Shown in pieces: positions 36,387 to 45,793 of a stretch of 64,000 bases of DNA; within the stretch, counting starts at the first letter, position 1, and each line of letters opens with the position of its first letter. Source of the stretch: Streptomyces sp. SAI-127 (GTDB lineage: Bacteria; Actinomycetota; Actinomycetes; Streptomycetales; Streptomycetaceae); NCBI RefSeq assembly GCF_029894425.1, contig NZ_JARXYJ010000001.1, positions 9,258,501 to 9,322,500 on the forward strand, given 5' to 3'. The notes beneath the pieces were generated by a model that did not search any database, was not told the origin of the DNA, and saw nothing but the letters and a program-made list of their open reading frames with translations. Position numbers and translations under genes: made by a program.

Positions 36387-37859
36387 CTACACCTCCCGGT
36401 GATCGATCCCCAGCAGACTCGCCGCGGCCCCGAAATCAGCGCCGTGGTGCCCCACGGCCAGCGACCAGTGATGCCCCACCCCCGTGGCGCTCCACGCGTC
36501 GACCCACTCACCGGGATCACGGCCGAAGTCGACCCTGCTGGTGGTGTTGCCGATCTCCAGCAGCGGACCGGGCACGACCGTGCCCTCGGAGGTGATGAAC
36601 GACAGGCTGCCGTCGGCGTCCTGACCGAGACCGAGCAGCGTGACCGGCCCCTGCCGGACGTCGAACTCCACGCTGACACCCCAGCCGCGCTTGCCGTGAT
36701 AGACACCGAGGCCGCGCAGCAGCGGGTCCCGGGCGCTGAGCGCGAGGTGGGCCGGCCCGTCGTGGCCCATCTCCACCACGCCGTCCTCGAAGTTCAGCGC
36801 CTGGATCTCGGTGAAGGAACCTCCGGCACCGACACTCTGCGAGGCCAACTGGGCGAGACTGGTGCGCAGTTCGAACTCACCGGCCGCGGGCACTCCGCGG
36901 GCGGTGAGCAGGGAGGCGCCCAGGATCATCCCGGCGCCGAGCCGCTCGTGCAGCTCTCCGTCGAGGCCCCGGTGGTAGTACGCGAGGGTGTCGAGGCCGA
37001 AGTCCTCCACCAGCCGGTCGAGAGCCACCGACACCGTCGCGCCCCACGCGAAGTCCTCGTCGACCACGCTGTCGTCGACGGTGAAGATCCGCCGGGCGAG
37101 CTCCACCCGCTCCCGGGTCTCCGCCTCGGTCACCTTCTCCACCCGGTGCCGCAGATCGTCGAACTCCAGCACCTCGACGTGCGAGCCGAACGTCGCCGAC
37201 AGCAGCGTCGGATCGGTCTGCACATCGAGCATCCCGGGATACACGTGCCCCATCAGTCCGTGCCGGGCGTGCCGGAGCGCCGCCCGGACGTGCGCGGCCC
37301 GCACCCACCGCTCGACGCGCCGCCACGCCGACTCCTGCCGCAGCCAGCCCGACACCGAACGGAAGGGGACACCGGCCCGGCGGAAGACGTTGCCGACCTC
37401 CGGCACGGAGCACTGCGAGCAGTACGCCAGCCAGTCGCCCGTGTCGAAGGAGGCGTGGTCCATCCGCTCGGACGGCTGGAGGTCGACGACCAGCACCGGG
37501 GTGTGGGTGCGCTGCGCGATCGGCAGCACCATCGACGAGGTCAGATAGGTCGTCAGGAACAGCACGATCAGATCGCAGTCGGCCCGCCGCAGTTGCTCGG
37601 CGGCGGCCGCGCCCTCCTGCGCGTCGGAGACGAACCCGGCGTCCGTCACCTCCGCGTCCAACCGGCCCAGCCGGTCGGCGACATACGCGGCCGACTCCTT
37701 CAACTGGGGCAGCAGTCCCGGGAACTGCGGCCAGTAGGTGCCGAGCCCGCCGGAGACCAGCCCGATCCGTGGTCGGCGGCGCGTCACGGGCGGGAGCAAC
37801 TCGCCCAGCACGGCTTCTCGTGCACCGGCACGCGTCGTGGTGGATTCGGTCGTCGCCAT
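36387..37859 (-). CDS. L-fucose/L-arabinose isomerase-family protein
   Basis: 490 residues related to AraA/FucI-type ketol isomerases. RIGLVSGGLGTYWPQFPGL at the start, CDLIVLFLTTYLTSSMVLPIA, GMLDVQTDPT and the C-terminal HHWSLAVGHHG with several histidines are consistent with the family's metal-binding fold. It probably interconverts an aldose and a ketose released from the substrate of the nearby GH106-like enzyme. ATG 37859 follows GAAGGAG. It is downstream of the MFS gene in one unit and ends 6 bases from the convergent GntR gene. Substrate is not assignable. Confidence 0.78.
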   Translation of the reverse strand: MATTESTTTRAGAREAVLGELLPPVTRRRPRIGLVSGGLGTYWPQFPGLLPQLKESAAYVADRLGRLDAEVTDAGFVSDAQEGAAAAEQLRRADCDLIVLFLTTYLTSSMVLPIAQRTHTPVLVVDLQPSERMDHASFDTGDWLAYCSQCSVPEVGNVFRRAGVPFRSVSGWLRQESAWRRVERWVRAAHVRAALRHARHGLMGHVYPGMLDVQTDPTLLSATFGSHVEVLEFDDLRHRVEKVTEAETRERVELARRIFTVDDSVVDEDFAWGATVSVALDRLVEDFGLDTLAYYHRGLDGELHERLGAGMILGASLLTARGVPAAGEFELRTSLAQLASQSVGAGGSFTEIQALNFEDGVVEMGHDGPAHLALSARDPLLRGLGVYHGKRGWGVSVEFDVRQGPVTLLGLGQDADGSLSFITSEGTVVPGPLLEIGNTTSRVDFGRDPGEWVDAWSATGVGHHWSLAVGHHGADFGAAASLLGIDHREV

Positions 37860-37884
37860 GGTCGGCGCTCCTTCGGGGGTCGGT

Positions 37885-39183
37885 TCAGGTCCGCGCGACC
37901 TTGACGTCCGCCGGGGCGGTGGCGACCGGGGACACGCGCGGAATGAGGACGCGGACGATGTACAGACCCGCGAGGGCCGACAGCGCCATGCAGCCGGTGA
38001 TCACCCAGAGCAGCAGGCTGGGGCTCCGGTCGAGCAGGGCGGGCGTGACGAACGCGACGCCCGCGAACACCCCGCGCGAGACGGCGTAGGTGATCCCCTG
38101 TGTGGTGCCCCGGGTGTCCGCGGGCAGTGTCAGCTGCGACCACACCTTGTAGTTCGCCTCGCCGGCGAAGGGATACGACAGCTGGTAGAGGACGTAGAAG
38201 ACGAGGAAGCCGACGATGGCGCCCAGGGTGAGCGTGCCGATCGCGAAGGCCGCGATCTGCACGAGCGTGGCGACGTAGAACATCCGGTCGCGCCGCGGGC
38301 CGTCGGCGATCCGGACGAAGGCGAGCGTCAGCAGCAGGCCGATCGGGAGACAGGCCAGGTTGATGCCGGTGGCCACGCTCTGCGAGGCACCGCTGACGGT
38401 GACCAGCAGATACGTCGTGAACTGCCCCATGGTGTTGGCGCCCAGGCCCCAGGTGACGTAGAAGGCGAAGGTCGCGAGCATGGGCACCAGCGCGGCACGG
38501 GTCCAGACGTTCCTGAGCGCGACGCCCTGCTGCTCGGCCGGCTTCTCCGTCGGGACCTGGTCCTGTGCCGGGTCCGGTCCGGTGGCCAGCTCCAGCCGCG
38601 AGCGCAGATGCCAGGTGACCAGAGCGGCGACCGCCAGATGGCCGGTGATGAGCCGTGCGCCGAGCATGCCCGTGTCCGACAGGGCGAAGCCGACGAAGAC
38701 CACGACGATGATGCCCAGCATCCACATGACCTGCGTGAACGCGATGAGCCTGCCCCGGGCGTGGTCGGGGGACGCGTCCGAGACCACGGCCAGGGACGTC
38801 GGCAGGTCGGCGCCGGCCGCGAGACCGGCGAGCAGGACACCCACCAGAAGGGTGATGTCGTCGGGCGCGAGGGTGATGATGACCGCCCCGAGGGCGTAGC
38901 AGAGGATGTCCAGGTTGTAGAGACGGCGTCGGCCGAACACGTCGGCGAGCCGTCCGCCGACCAGGGAGCCGACGGCGATGCAGATGGTGACGATCGCGCT
39001 GATCGCACCGGCCATCCAGACGCCCATGTCGTAGGCGTCGCGGTAGATGGCCAGGTTGACGCCGATGCTGACGATGAGTGCGGCGTCGAGGTAGGACGCC
39101 ATGCCGGAGAGGGTCGCGACCTTCCACAGGCGCTTCTCGATGGGCGGTTCCGGCTGGTTCGGGGCAGGCGAGGTTCGGGCCAT
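37885..39183 (-). CDS. MFS transporter, sugar-porter type
   Basis: 432 residues with twelve predicted helices and the loop motif GGRLADVFGRRRLYNLD after helix 2. It lies 25 bases upstream of the isomerase-like gene and opposite the GH106-like gene, which points to uptake of a sugar or disaccharide. It has no paired solute-binding protein. An operator-like site (39269-39278) precedes it. Confidence 0.87.
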   Translation of the reverse strand: MARTSPAPNQPEPPIEKRLWKVATLSGMASYLDAALIVSIGVNLAIYRDAYDMGVWMAGAISAIVTICIAVGSLVGGRLADVFGRRRLYNLDILCYALGAVIITLAPDDITLLVGVLLAGLAAGADLPTSLAVVSDASPDHARGRLIAFTQVMWMLGIIVVVFVGFALSDTGMLGARLITGHLAVAALVTWHLRSRLELATGPDPAQDQVPTEKPAEQQGVALRNVWTRAALVPMLATFAFYVTWGLGANTMGQFTTYLLVTVSGASQSVATGINLACLPIGLLLTLAFVRIADGPRRDRMFYVATLVQIAAFAIGTLTLGAIVGFLVFYVLYQLSYPFAGEANYKVWSQLTLPADTRGTTQGITYAVSRGVFAGVAFVTPALLDRSPSLLLWVITGCMALSALAGLYIVRVLIPRVSPVATAPADVKVART

Positions 39184-39268
39184 GATGCGGCTCCGTCTGG
39201 GGAGAGGGGTTCCGAGCGGAGGGGGACGTCGCTGTTCTCGGCCGATGTCCAGCGACTATAGGAGCGTA

Positions 39269-39278
39269 AAAACGTTCC
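39269..39278. promoter_or_regulatory. LacI-type operator, imperfect copy (AAAACGTTCC)
   Basis: This site lies 86 bases upstream of the MFS start. It shares the AAAACGTT core with the perfect sites at 39371 and 44431, with one half diverged. It probably serves the MFS/isomerase unit. Confidence 0.6.
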
Positions 39279-39370
39279 AACAAGACGTCATGCGGCCATC
39301 CGTGGCAACGACCTGACGGCCCCGCAGCTCTGGTGGGTGCCGCGGGGGTGTCCTACGGTGAGGCTGATGT

Positions 39371-39380
39371 AAAACGTTTT
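39371..39380. promoter_or_regulatory. LacI-type operator (AAAACGTTTT)
   Basis: A perfect 10-base palindrome with a central CG, 44 bases upstream of the GH106-like start. A weak -10-like TACGGT at 39354-39359 lies just before it. The same sequence recurs before the LacI gene. Confidence 0.75.
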
Positions 39381-39423
39381 TGATCCGTGAGAGTGTCCAG
39401 GCCGTCGTCGGAAGGACCTATCC

Positions 39424-42400
39424 GTGATCTCTCCAGCCCTGCAACAGTTGTTCGACAACCCGCCCCGGGACTTCGGACCCACCCCGCTGTGGTGGTGGTC
39501 GGGCGCGAAGGTCACCCGTGACCGCCTGGCCTGGCAGCTGCGCCGGTTCGCGGACGGCGGCGTCCACAACCTCGTGGTGATCAACCTGGCCCCGGCCGGC
39601 CCGACCTTCGGCGCCCGCACCGACGACCCGGTGTGGTTCGGCGAGGAGTGGTGGGCCCGCTTCACGGACGCCTGTGAGATCGCCGGGGACCTGGGCATGC
39701 GCCTGTGGTTCTACGACCAGATCGGCTTCTCCGGCGCCAACGTGCAGGGCGGCATCACCCGGGAGCACCCCGACGCGGCAGGCCGCGCACTGCGGTCACG
39801 CCTGGCCGTCGTCTCCGACGGCACGGTCGCGCTGCAAGGCGCGGAGACACTGCTGGGGGCGTACGACAGCGGTGGCGCGCGGGTGCCGGTCTCCGGGCGG
39901 CCCGACCCTGTAGGTCGCCAAGGACCGCCACGGCTCGAGGTCGCCGACGGCACCCAGGTGCGCCTGGTCCTCGCCGTCCCCACCGCCTTCGACTACCTGA
40001 ACCCGGCGTCTGTCGATCTCCTGTTCGACGCCATCCATCGCGAGTACGACCGGCGCGTGCCCGAGTACCTGGGCAACGTCATCGCCGGCAGCTTCCAGGA
40101 CGAGCTTCCCGCCACCAACTCCTGGACCGGCCGCTTCCCCGAGGAGTTCCGGGCCCGACGCGGCTACGACCTCCTCGACCACCTCCCCGCCCTCTTCACG
40201 GGCGACGACACCACCCGGGCCCGGAAGATCCGCGCCGACTACTACGCCGTCCGTGCCGAGCTCACCGAAGAGGCGCTGTTCCGTCCCCTCGCCGCCTGGC
40301 ACGACGAGCGCGGCCTGCTCCTGGGCTGCGACCAGAGCCACCCCGCCCGCTCCGGCTTCCCGGCCCAGTCGACGCAGCTCTACACGGACTACTTCCGCAC
40401 CCACCGCTGGTACAGCGCCGCCGGCAGCGACCACCACGGCGACGCCAAGGTCCACTCCTCCATGGCCCACCTCTACGGCCACGAGCGCGTCTGGATCGAG
40501 TCGTTCCACTCCTCCGGCTGGGGCGGCACCCTGGAGGAGACCTACGACTGGCTGCTGCCGTTCCTGCGCAGCGGCGCCAACCTCTACAACCCGCACGCCA
40601 GTTACTTCGGCACCGCGGGCGGCTGGTTCGAGTGGGCGCCGCCGTCCACCGACTGGCGCCAGCCCTACTGGCGGCAGTACCCCGCCTTCTCCCGGGCCGT
40701 CGCCCGGATCTGCTCGATCCTGTCCTGGGGCACCTACAGCGCCGACGTGGCGGTCCTGCATCCGACCGCCACCATGCAGGCCCTCATCCCCCTGGACGCC
40801 CCCGTCCAGCACTTCGGCGACGGCCGCCTGGGCGCGGCCCACGCCGACGTCGACGAGACCCAGCGCCACTACCTGGAACTGTGCGGCACCAACAACTGGC
40901 TCAGGCCCGCCGTCGGCGCCCTCGACCGCCACCGCGTCTCCTTCGACGTCATCGACGACGCCTCCGTCCAGGGGGCCAAGGCCGGCGACGGGGCCCTGCG
41001 CATCAGGGACCTGGCGTACACCGCGGTCCTGCTGCCCTCGGCGAGCGTCCTGGAGCACGAGACGGCCCGCCGACTGGCCGAACTCCTCGACGCCGGCGGA
41101 CGGGTCGTGGTCGTCGGCCGCCCGCCGACGCAGGCGGCCGGGCTCGGCGGTGACGACTCCGTCGTGGCCGCACTTCTGGATCACCCCCGCCTGGAGCGGG
41201 TGACCGACGCCGAGGCCGGTGCGGCCGCGGTCGCCGAAGCCGCCGGATACGCGACGGGCGAGGTGCCGCTGCTCGTCAGGAGGAAGGGCGACGCGGCGGT
41301 CGCGCTGGTCACGGGGGCGTTCCCCGACGCCCGTACGCATCCGCCGCGGGACCACCACGAGATCGACCCCGCCCGCTACGCCCGCACCTCCTCCGTCACC
41401 GTACGGGCCACGGTCGCCGAGGCCGAGATCTGGAACCCGGCGACCGGCACCCGCCGCACCGGACGCGTCACCGTCACCGACGGCGTCTCGACCATCGAGG
41501 TACCCCTGGAGGGCGCCCCCGCCGCCCTCGTCGTATGGCGCGAAGGCCCTCTGGTGGACGCTGTTCCCCCGTCGCCCACGGAGCCGCCGGAGACGACCGA
41601 CCTGTCGACCGGCTGGGAGGGCCGCCTTGCTCCCACCATGGACAACACCTGGGGCGACCTGGCCCTGCCCGCCGGAGCCTCCGTCACCGAACCGCAGATC
41701 TGGACCATGCGGTGGACCGAGACCGAAGGCTCGTGGGAGCAGACGAGGGTGACATACGGCAACCGGGTCCGCGTCCTGGCGCCCGTGCCCTCCGCACAGG
41801 CTCCGGCTCCGTTGGACCGTGCCGCCGTCGAGCAAGTCCTGTCAGGGGAGCGCGAGTTGGCGTCCCCGGACTGGGCCGTCTCGCTGTACTCGTCGAGTCG
41901 CGGCATCCCGGACCCGTACGGTCTGCTCGGCAACAAGGGACTGGTACCGGAGGAGTTCGTGCGGGTGCCGGTACCCGGGAGCGGGACCGTCGCCCGGGTC
42001 AGGGCCGTCGTGGAGACCGACCACCGGGGACCCGCCGATCTGCATGTCGGTGCGGCGGCGGTCAAACGCCTGTGGTGGAACGGCAGCCGGCTGGAGACGG
42101 GCGGCGGCCATCTGGCGTCCGCCCGGGTCGAGGTCGAACGGGCCCGCAATGTGCTCGAGTACGAACTGTCCGACGCCCAGGACCGGCCGCAGACCATCTC
42201 GGCCGCCGCCGACACCCCGCTGGGCAGCTACTTCTGTCTGTCCCGTCCGGACGGGTTCGCGCCGCGCCCGCTGTTCATGCGCCTGCCCGACGGCGTACGA
42301 CCGGACGGCAGCGTGACCTATCGCGGCCGTATCAGCGCCCCGGGGCAGGGTACGGACGCGGTCCTCGTCGTGGGTGCCGCGGTCGGCGTGACCGTCCTCC

Positions 42401-43374
42401 TCGACGGAGCCGTCGTGGCACGGCAGGAGAAGGTCGAGTACTACGAGTCCGACTGGGGCGCGGTGCCGATGTTCTTCCGGCACGAACTGACGCTGAGCGG
42501 CGGCGATCACGTCCTCGACGTCGTGGCCGACAGCGTCGACGCGCGGGACGGTGTCTTCGTCGACCTCGTGGCGGACACGACCGCCCTGGTCAGCGGCCCG
42601 GGTTGGGCGGCCGGGACGGGGGAGTGGAGCGGGCTGACCATCGAACACACGGGCCGGTGGGGAGAGTTGCAGCACTGTGGCGCGGCGGTACGGCCGCACC
42701 CCCTGCCCGACGCCGAGTGGCTGGCCGGTGCTCCGGTGCTCGGGTCCGCCGTACTGCCGCTGCGGTCCACCGACGACCTCCGGGAGGTCGAGCAGCGCTT
42801 CCGGTTCACCGTGCCGGCGGGGACCGTGTCGCTCGACCTGCCACTGGAGCTTCCCGCCCGGGTGACGATCGGCGACGGCCCTGAACTCGACTTCCTGGGC
42901 GGTGTACTGACGCTGGATCAACCGCTCGACGAGGCGGCCGAGTGCCAAGTGGTCACCGCTCCCACGGCCGTTCTGCGCGGTGGCTCCGCCTGGCGGGGAC
43001 CGGTACGCGTCCGCACGGTACCGGCACCCATGCCGCTGGGCGAGTGGGGTGAGATGGGACTGGGCGGTTGGAGCGGAGGCGTGACCTATGCCCGGACACC
43101 GGAGGTGCCGGCCGGGCCGGACCCGGTGCTGGATCTGGGGCGGGTGCGTGGCAGTGTCGCGGTGTGCGTCGACGGTGAAATCGTCGGGGAGGCGTTCTGC
43201 GCGCCGTACCGCTTCGAACTGCGTGGGACCGCCGGGCGCACCGTCCGCCTCGAAGTGACCGTCCACAACACTTTGGCGCCGTATCTGTCCGAAGCCACGC
43301 CCACCGCCTGGGCCTTCCCCTCCCAGCTCCCCTCCGGCCTGCTGGGGCCGGTGACGCTAGAAAGGCGCGTCTGA
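39424..43374 (+). CDS. GH106-like alpha-L-rhamnosidase, cytoplasmic
   Basis: 1316 residues with no signal peptide. The N-terminus TPLWWWSGAKV and QLRRFADGGVHNLVVINLAP match the opening of family-106 glycosidases. Further conserved segments are YDQIGFSGANVQGG, GSFQDELPA and DQSHPARSG. The C-terminal half has beta-sandwich character (LRVRAVVETDHRGP-like and FRHELTLSGGDHVLDV segments). It should remove terminal deoxyhexose, probably L-rhamnose, from an imported glycoside, consistent with the MFS transporter and isomerase beside it. GTG 39424 follows GGAAGGA. The 3' end overlaps the convergent LacI gene by 18 bases. Confidence 0.82.
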   Translation: MISPALQQLFDNPPRDFGPTPLWWWSGAKVTRDRLAWQLRRFADGGVHNLVVINLAPAGPTFGARTDDPVWFGEEWWARFTDACEIAGDLGMRLWFYDQIGFSGANVQGGITREHPDAAGRALRSRLAVVSDGTVALQGAETLLGAYDSGGARVPVSGRPDPVGRQGPPRLEVADGTQVRLVLAVPTAFDYLNPASVDLLFDAIHREYDRRVPEYLGNVIAGSFQDELPATNSWTGRFPEEFRARRGYDLLDHLPALFTGDDTTRARKIRADYYAVRAELTEEALFRPLAAWHDERGLLLGCDQSHPARSGFPAQSTQLYTDYFRTHRWYSAAGSDHHGDAKVHSSMAHLYGHERVWIESFHSSGWGGTLEETYDWLLPFLRSGANLYNPHASYFGTAGGWFEWAPPSTDWRQPYWRQYPAFSRAVARICSILSWGTYSADVAVLHPTATMQALIPLDAPVQHFGDGRLGAAHADVDETQRHYLELCGTNNWLRPAVGALDRHRVSFDVIDDASVQGAKAGDGALRIRDLAYTAVLLPSASVLEHETARRLAELLDAGGRVVVVGRPPTQAAGLGGDDSVVAALLDHPRLERVTDAEAGAAAVAEAAGYATGEVPLLVRRKGDAAVALVTGAFPDARTHPPRDHHEIDPARYARTSSVTVRATVAEAEIWNPATGTRRTGRVTVTDGVSTIEVPLEGAPAALVVWREGPLVDAVPPSPTEPPETTDLSTGWEGRLAPTMDNTWGDLALPAGASVTEPQIWTMRWTETEGSWEQTRVTYGNRVRVLAPVPSAQAPAPLDRAAVEQVLSGERELASPDWAVSLYSSSRGIPDPYGLLGNKGLVPEEFVRVPVPGSGTVARVRAVVETDHRGPADLHVGAAAVKRLWWNGSRLETGGGHLASARVEVERARNVLEYELSDAQDRPQTISAAADTPLGSYFCLSRPDGFAPRPLFMRLPDGVRPDGSVTYRGRISAPGQGTDAVLVVGAAVGVTVLLDGAVVARQEKVEYYESDWGAVPMFFRHELTLSGGDHVLDVVADSVDARDGVFVDLVADTTALVSGPGWAAGTGEWSGLTIEHTGRWGELQHCGAAVRPHPLPDAEWLAGAPVLGSAVLPLRSTDDLREVEQRFRFTVPAGTVSLDLPLELPARVTIGDGPELDFLGGVLTLDQPLDEAAECQVVTAPTAVLRGGSAWRGPVRVRTVPAPMPLGEWGEMGLGGWSGGVTYARTPEVPAGPDPVLDLGRVRGSVAVCVDGEIVGEAFCAPYRFELRGTAGRTVRLEVTVHNTLAPYLSEATPTAWAFPSQLPSGLLGPVTLERRV

Positions 43375-44400
43375 CGAAGCCCGGGTGGAGTCCCGCAGGA
43401 CCAGGCCCGGTGCGAACACCCGTGCCTCGTGGGCGTGCTCCGCGCGGGCCTCCACCTCGTCCAGGAGCATCTCCACGGCCGCCCGGCCGAGCTCCTCGAC
43501 CGGCTGGCGGACCGTGGTCAGTGTCGTGCCCACGAAGCTGGCAATGTCCAGGTCGCCGTAACCGACCACCTGGACGTCCTCCGGGACCTTCACACCGCGC
43601 TCGCCCAGCGCCCGGCACAGCCCCGCCGCGAGGAAGTCGTTGGTGCAGAACACGCCGTCGGGCAACTCGTCGAGGCTGTGGGCTATTTCGCTGCCGAACG
43701 CCACCGTCATCTCCTCGGCGACCACCTGGTCGAGGCGGGCCTCGCGCCGGGTGCGCACGGCCTGCCGGGCGCCCTGGTAGCGGTCGGCGCACTGACGGAT
43801 CGTGCGCTCGCCGTTCACGACGAGGACGTCGCGCGCCCCGCGGTCCAGCAGGTGCTGCACGGCGATGCGGCCCCCGGCGATGTCGTCGACGGAGACCGAA
43901 CAGCCCTCCTGGGCGGGCATCGCACGGTCCGCCAGCACCAGCGGGATACCGCGCTCGCGCAGCCGCGACAGCCGGGTGGGGTCGGCACTGAGCGGCACCA
44001 CCACCGCGCCGACCGCCCGCTGTTCGATGAGCATGGTGAAGTAGCCCTGCTCCCGCTCCGGCGCGTCCCCGCTGTCGCACAGGACGAGGGAGTAGCCGTG
44101 TTCGTAGGCTGCGTCCGCGGCGCCGCGCGCGATGCGCGAGTAGAAGGAGTTGGCCACGTCCGGCAGCACCAGGCCGATCGACGAGGAATGCCCGGTGCGC
44201 AGCCCGGCGGCTCCCGGATGGGGGACGTAGTCGAGGGCGGCGACCGCGTCGCGGACCCGCTCGGCGGTGCGCGCATTGACCCGCTCGGGCCTATTCAGGA
44301 CGTTCGACACCGTGGAGACCGAGACCCCGGCGGCGGCCGCGACGTCCTGGATACGGGCGGGGCGAACCGAAATGGCGTCCACCCCCTCGCTGTTCCACAT
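43357..44400 (-). CDS. LacI-family transcriptional repressor of the GH106 locus
   Basis: 347 residues. The HTH (IQDVAAAAGVSVSTVSNVLNRP, near 16-40) and hinge (PGAAGLR) are followed by a sugar-binding domain with DVANSFYSRIARG and CTNDFLAAGL. Start ATG 44400 was chosen because it directly precedes the HTH region; the ribosome site is weak. AAAACGTTTT sits 30 bases upstream, and copies precede the GH106 and MFS genes, so autoregulation and control of both neighbours is the simple reading. Confidence 0.92.
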   Translation of the reverse strand: MWNSEGVDAISVRPARIQDVAAAAGVSVSTVSNVLNRPERVNARTAERVRDAVAALDYVPHPGAAGLRTGHSSSIGLVLPDVANSFYSRIARGAADAAYEHGYSLVLCDSGDAPEREQGYFTMLIEQRAVGAVVVPLSADPTRLSRLRERGIPLVLADRAMPAQEGCSVSVDDIAGGRIAVQHLLDRGARDVLVVNGERTIRQCADRYQGARQAVRTRREARLDQVVAEEMTVAFGSEIAHSLDELPDGVFCTNDFLAAGLCRALGERGVKVPEDVQVVGYGDLDIASFVGTTLTTVRQPVEELGRAAVEMLLDEVEARAEHAHEARVFAPGLVLRDSTRASSDAPF

Positions 44401-44430
44401 GGGCGACGCAAGTCTACCCCGGCCGCGGAT

Positions 44431-44440
44431 AAAACGTTTT
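44431..44440. promoter_or_regulatory. LacI-type operator (AAAACGTTTT)
   Basis: Identical to the site at 39371-39380, lying upstream of the LacI gene that reads leftward from 44400. The remaining 284-base gap to the peptide gene at 44685 shows no other clear element. Confidence 0.75.
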
Positions 44441-44684
44441 CCGCACCGCTCTTCGGTGGTGGAGCGTTCGCCTGCGGAACGGCACAGCGAGGGAGGATCG
44501 GTCCCTGCGGCAGCAAATTCTGTGAAGGAACCGACGGATTGGGTGACCATGTTGCGATCGGTGAAGCCGGGACGGGAACGTCCTGTGGAGGGTGTCCGGC
44601 TGACTGGCCGTGTTCATGCCCGGCGTGCTTCCATCCGGTGTCCCTCCTCCTCGAGGATTGCTCATGCGAAAGGAACCGCGCGTC

Positions 44685-44882
44685 ATGAACGTCGCCCCCC
44701 ACCTCGTAGCGGCCGAGCTCAACGATGCCGACCTGGACAACGTCTCCGGTGGTGTCGCCGCCGCGACCACCGCCGGCCTGCACCTCCAGCTGGCGCACCT
44801 CGAGGTCTGCGCCGACGTCGACGCCCTCGTCTCCACCCAGGGTGTCGCGGCGAGCGTCAACGCCCACGTCGGCGTCAACTGA
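44685..44882 (+). CDS. candidate double-glycine-leader peptide (possible RiPP precursor or microcin-like peptide)
   Basis: 65 residues from ATG 44685 (AAAGGA about 10 bases upstream), or 72 from ATG 44664 (GAGGA upstream). The leader MNVAPHLVAAELNDADLDN continues into VSGG, giving a 23-residue double-glycine leader in the style of peptides processed by C39 peptidases. The 42-residue remainder begins VAAATTAGLHLQLAHLEVC and ends ASVNAHVGVN; it has one Cys, few Ser/Thr and no Lys or Arg. No lanthionine, radical-SAM or cyclodehydratase gene and no peptidase/exporter lies nearby. A perfect 17-base hairpin follows, marking an independent transcript. Function unknown. Confidence 0.65.
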   Translation: MNVAPHLVAAELNDADLDNVSGGVAAATTAGLHLQLAHLEVCADVDALVSTQGVAASVNAHVGVN

Positions 44883-44903
44883 CCTGACACCTGCACTACC
44901 TGC

Positions 44904-44939
44904 CGACGGGCCCCGGATCGGACGATCCGGGGCCCGTCG
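44904..44939 (+). terminator. strong terminator after the peptide gene
   Basis: CGACGGGCCCCGGATCG (44904-44920) and its exact complement (44923-44939) form a 17-base perfect stem, ending 65 bases before the cyclase-family start. It separates the peptide gene from that operon. Confidence 0.85.
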
Positions 44940-45004
44940 TGCCGGGGCCTCGACCGGACGGTCGGTGACATGCTGTCGGCCTCGGAGTGTTTCAGGAGGC
45001 CCTC

Positions 45005-45793
45005 ATGCACGAGCAGCCGTCCCTTCTCGCCGCGCTGGTGTCCGCCCTGCGGGCCGGTTCGATCGAAGTCGTCGATCTCACCTCGCCGTTGTCGTCGTCC
45101 ACACCCGTGATCCAGCTTCCGCCGGAGTTCGGCCAGACGGCCGTGTTCGAGCTGGAGGAGATCAGCCGGTACGACGACCGCGGCCCCGCCTGGTACTGGA
45201 ACAACTTCCGCAGCGGCGAGCACACCGGCACGCACTTCGACGCCCCGAACCACTGGGTGACCGGAAGGGAACTCGCCGACGTGGCGTCCGTCCCGGCTCA
45301 GCGGCTGATCGCCCCCGCCGCCGTACTGGACTTCACCGCCGAGGCGGCCAAGGATCCGGACTTCCTCGTGGAGGTGGACCACGTCAAGGCCTGGGAGGAA
45401 CACAACGGGCCGCTGCCGGACGGCGGCTGGCTGCTGTTGCGCACCGGCTGGGACGCCCGCTCGCACTCCCAGGAGGCGTTCCTGAACGCCGACGAGAACG
45501 GTCCCCACACGCCCGGTCTGTCCCCGGAATGCGCCCGCTGGGTGGCCGAGCAGTCGCCCGTGATCGGCCTCGGTGTCGAGACGGTCGGCACGGACGCCGG
45601 GCGCGGGCACTCCTTCGATCCGGCCTTCCCCTGCCACTCCTATCTGATGGGCAGCGACAAGTACGGCCTCACCCAGCTCCAGAACCTGGCCGCGCTGCCC
45701 GCGACCGGCAGCGTCGTCGTCGCGGGCCCCCTGCCCATCGTCGCGGGCTCCGGCTCGCCCGCGCGCGTGCTGGCCCTCGTGGAGCGGTCGTGA
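45005..45793 (+). CDS. cyclase-family metal-dependent hydrolase (kynurenine formamidase-like)
   Basis: 262 residues. The metal-binding motif HTGTHFDAPNH (His73, His77, Asp79, His83) defines the cyclase/kynurenine formamidase superfamily, which hydrolyses amides or lactones or catalyses cyclisations. ATG 45005 is preceded by AGGAGG. The stop overlaps the TPP-enzyme start (GTGA), so the two should work together on a shared pathway, which I cannot name. Confidence 0.85.
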   Translation: MHEQPSLLAALVSALRAGSIEVVDLTSPLSSSTPVIQLPPEFGQTAVFELEEISRYDDRGPAWYWNNFRSGEHTGTHFDAPNHWVTGRELADVASVPAQRLIAPAAVLDFTAEAAKDPDFLVEVDHVKAWEEHNGPLPDGGWLLLRTGWDARSHSQEAFLNADENGPHTPGLSPECARWVAEQSPVIGLGVETVGTDAGRGHSFDPAFPCHSYLMGSDKYGLTQLQNLAALPATGSVVVAGPLPIVAGSGSPARVLALVERS

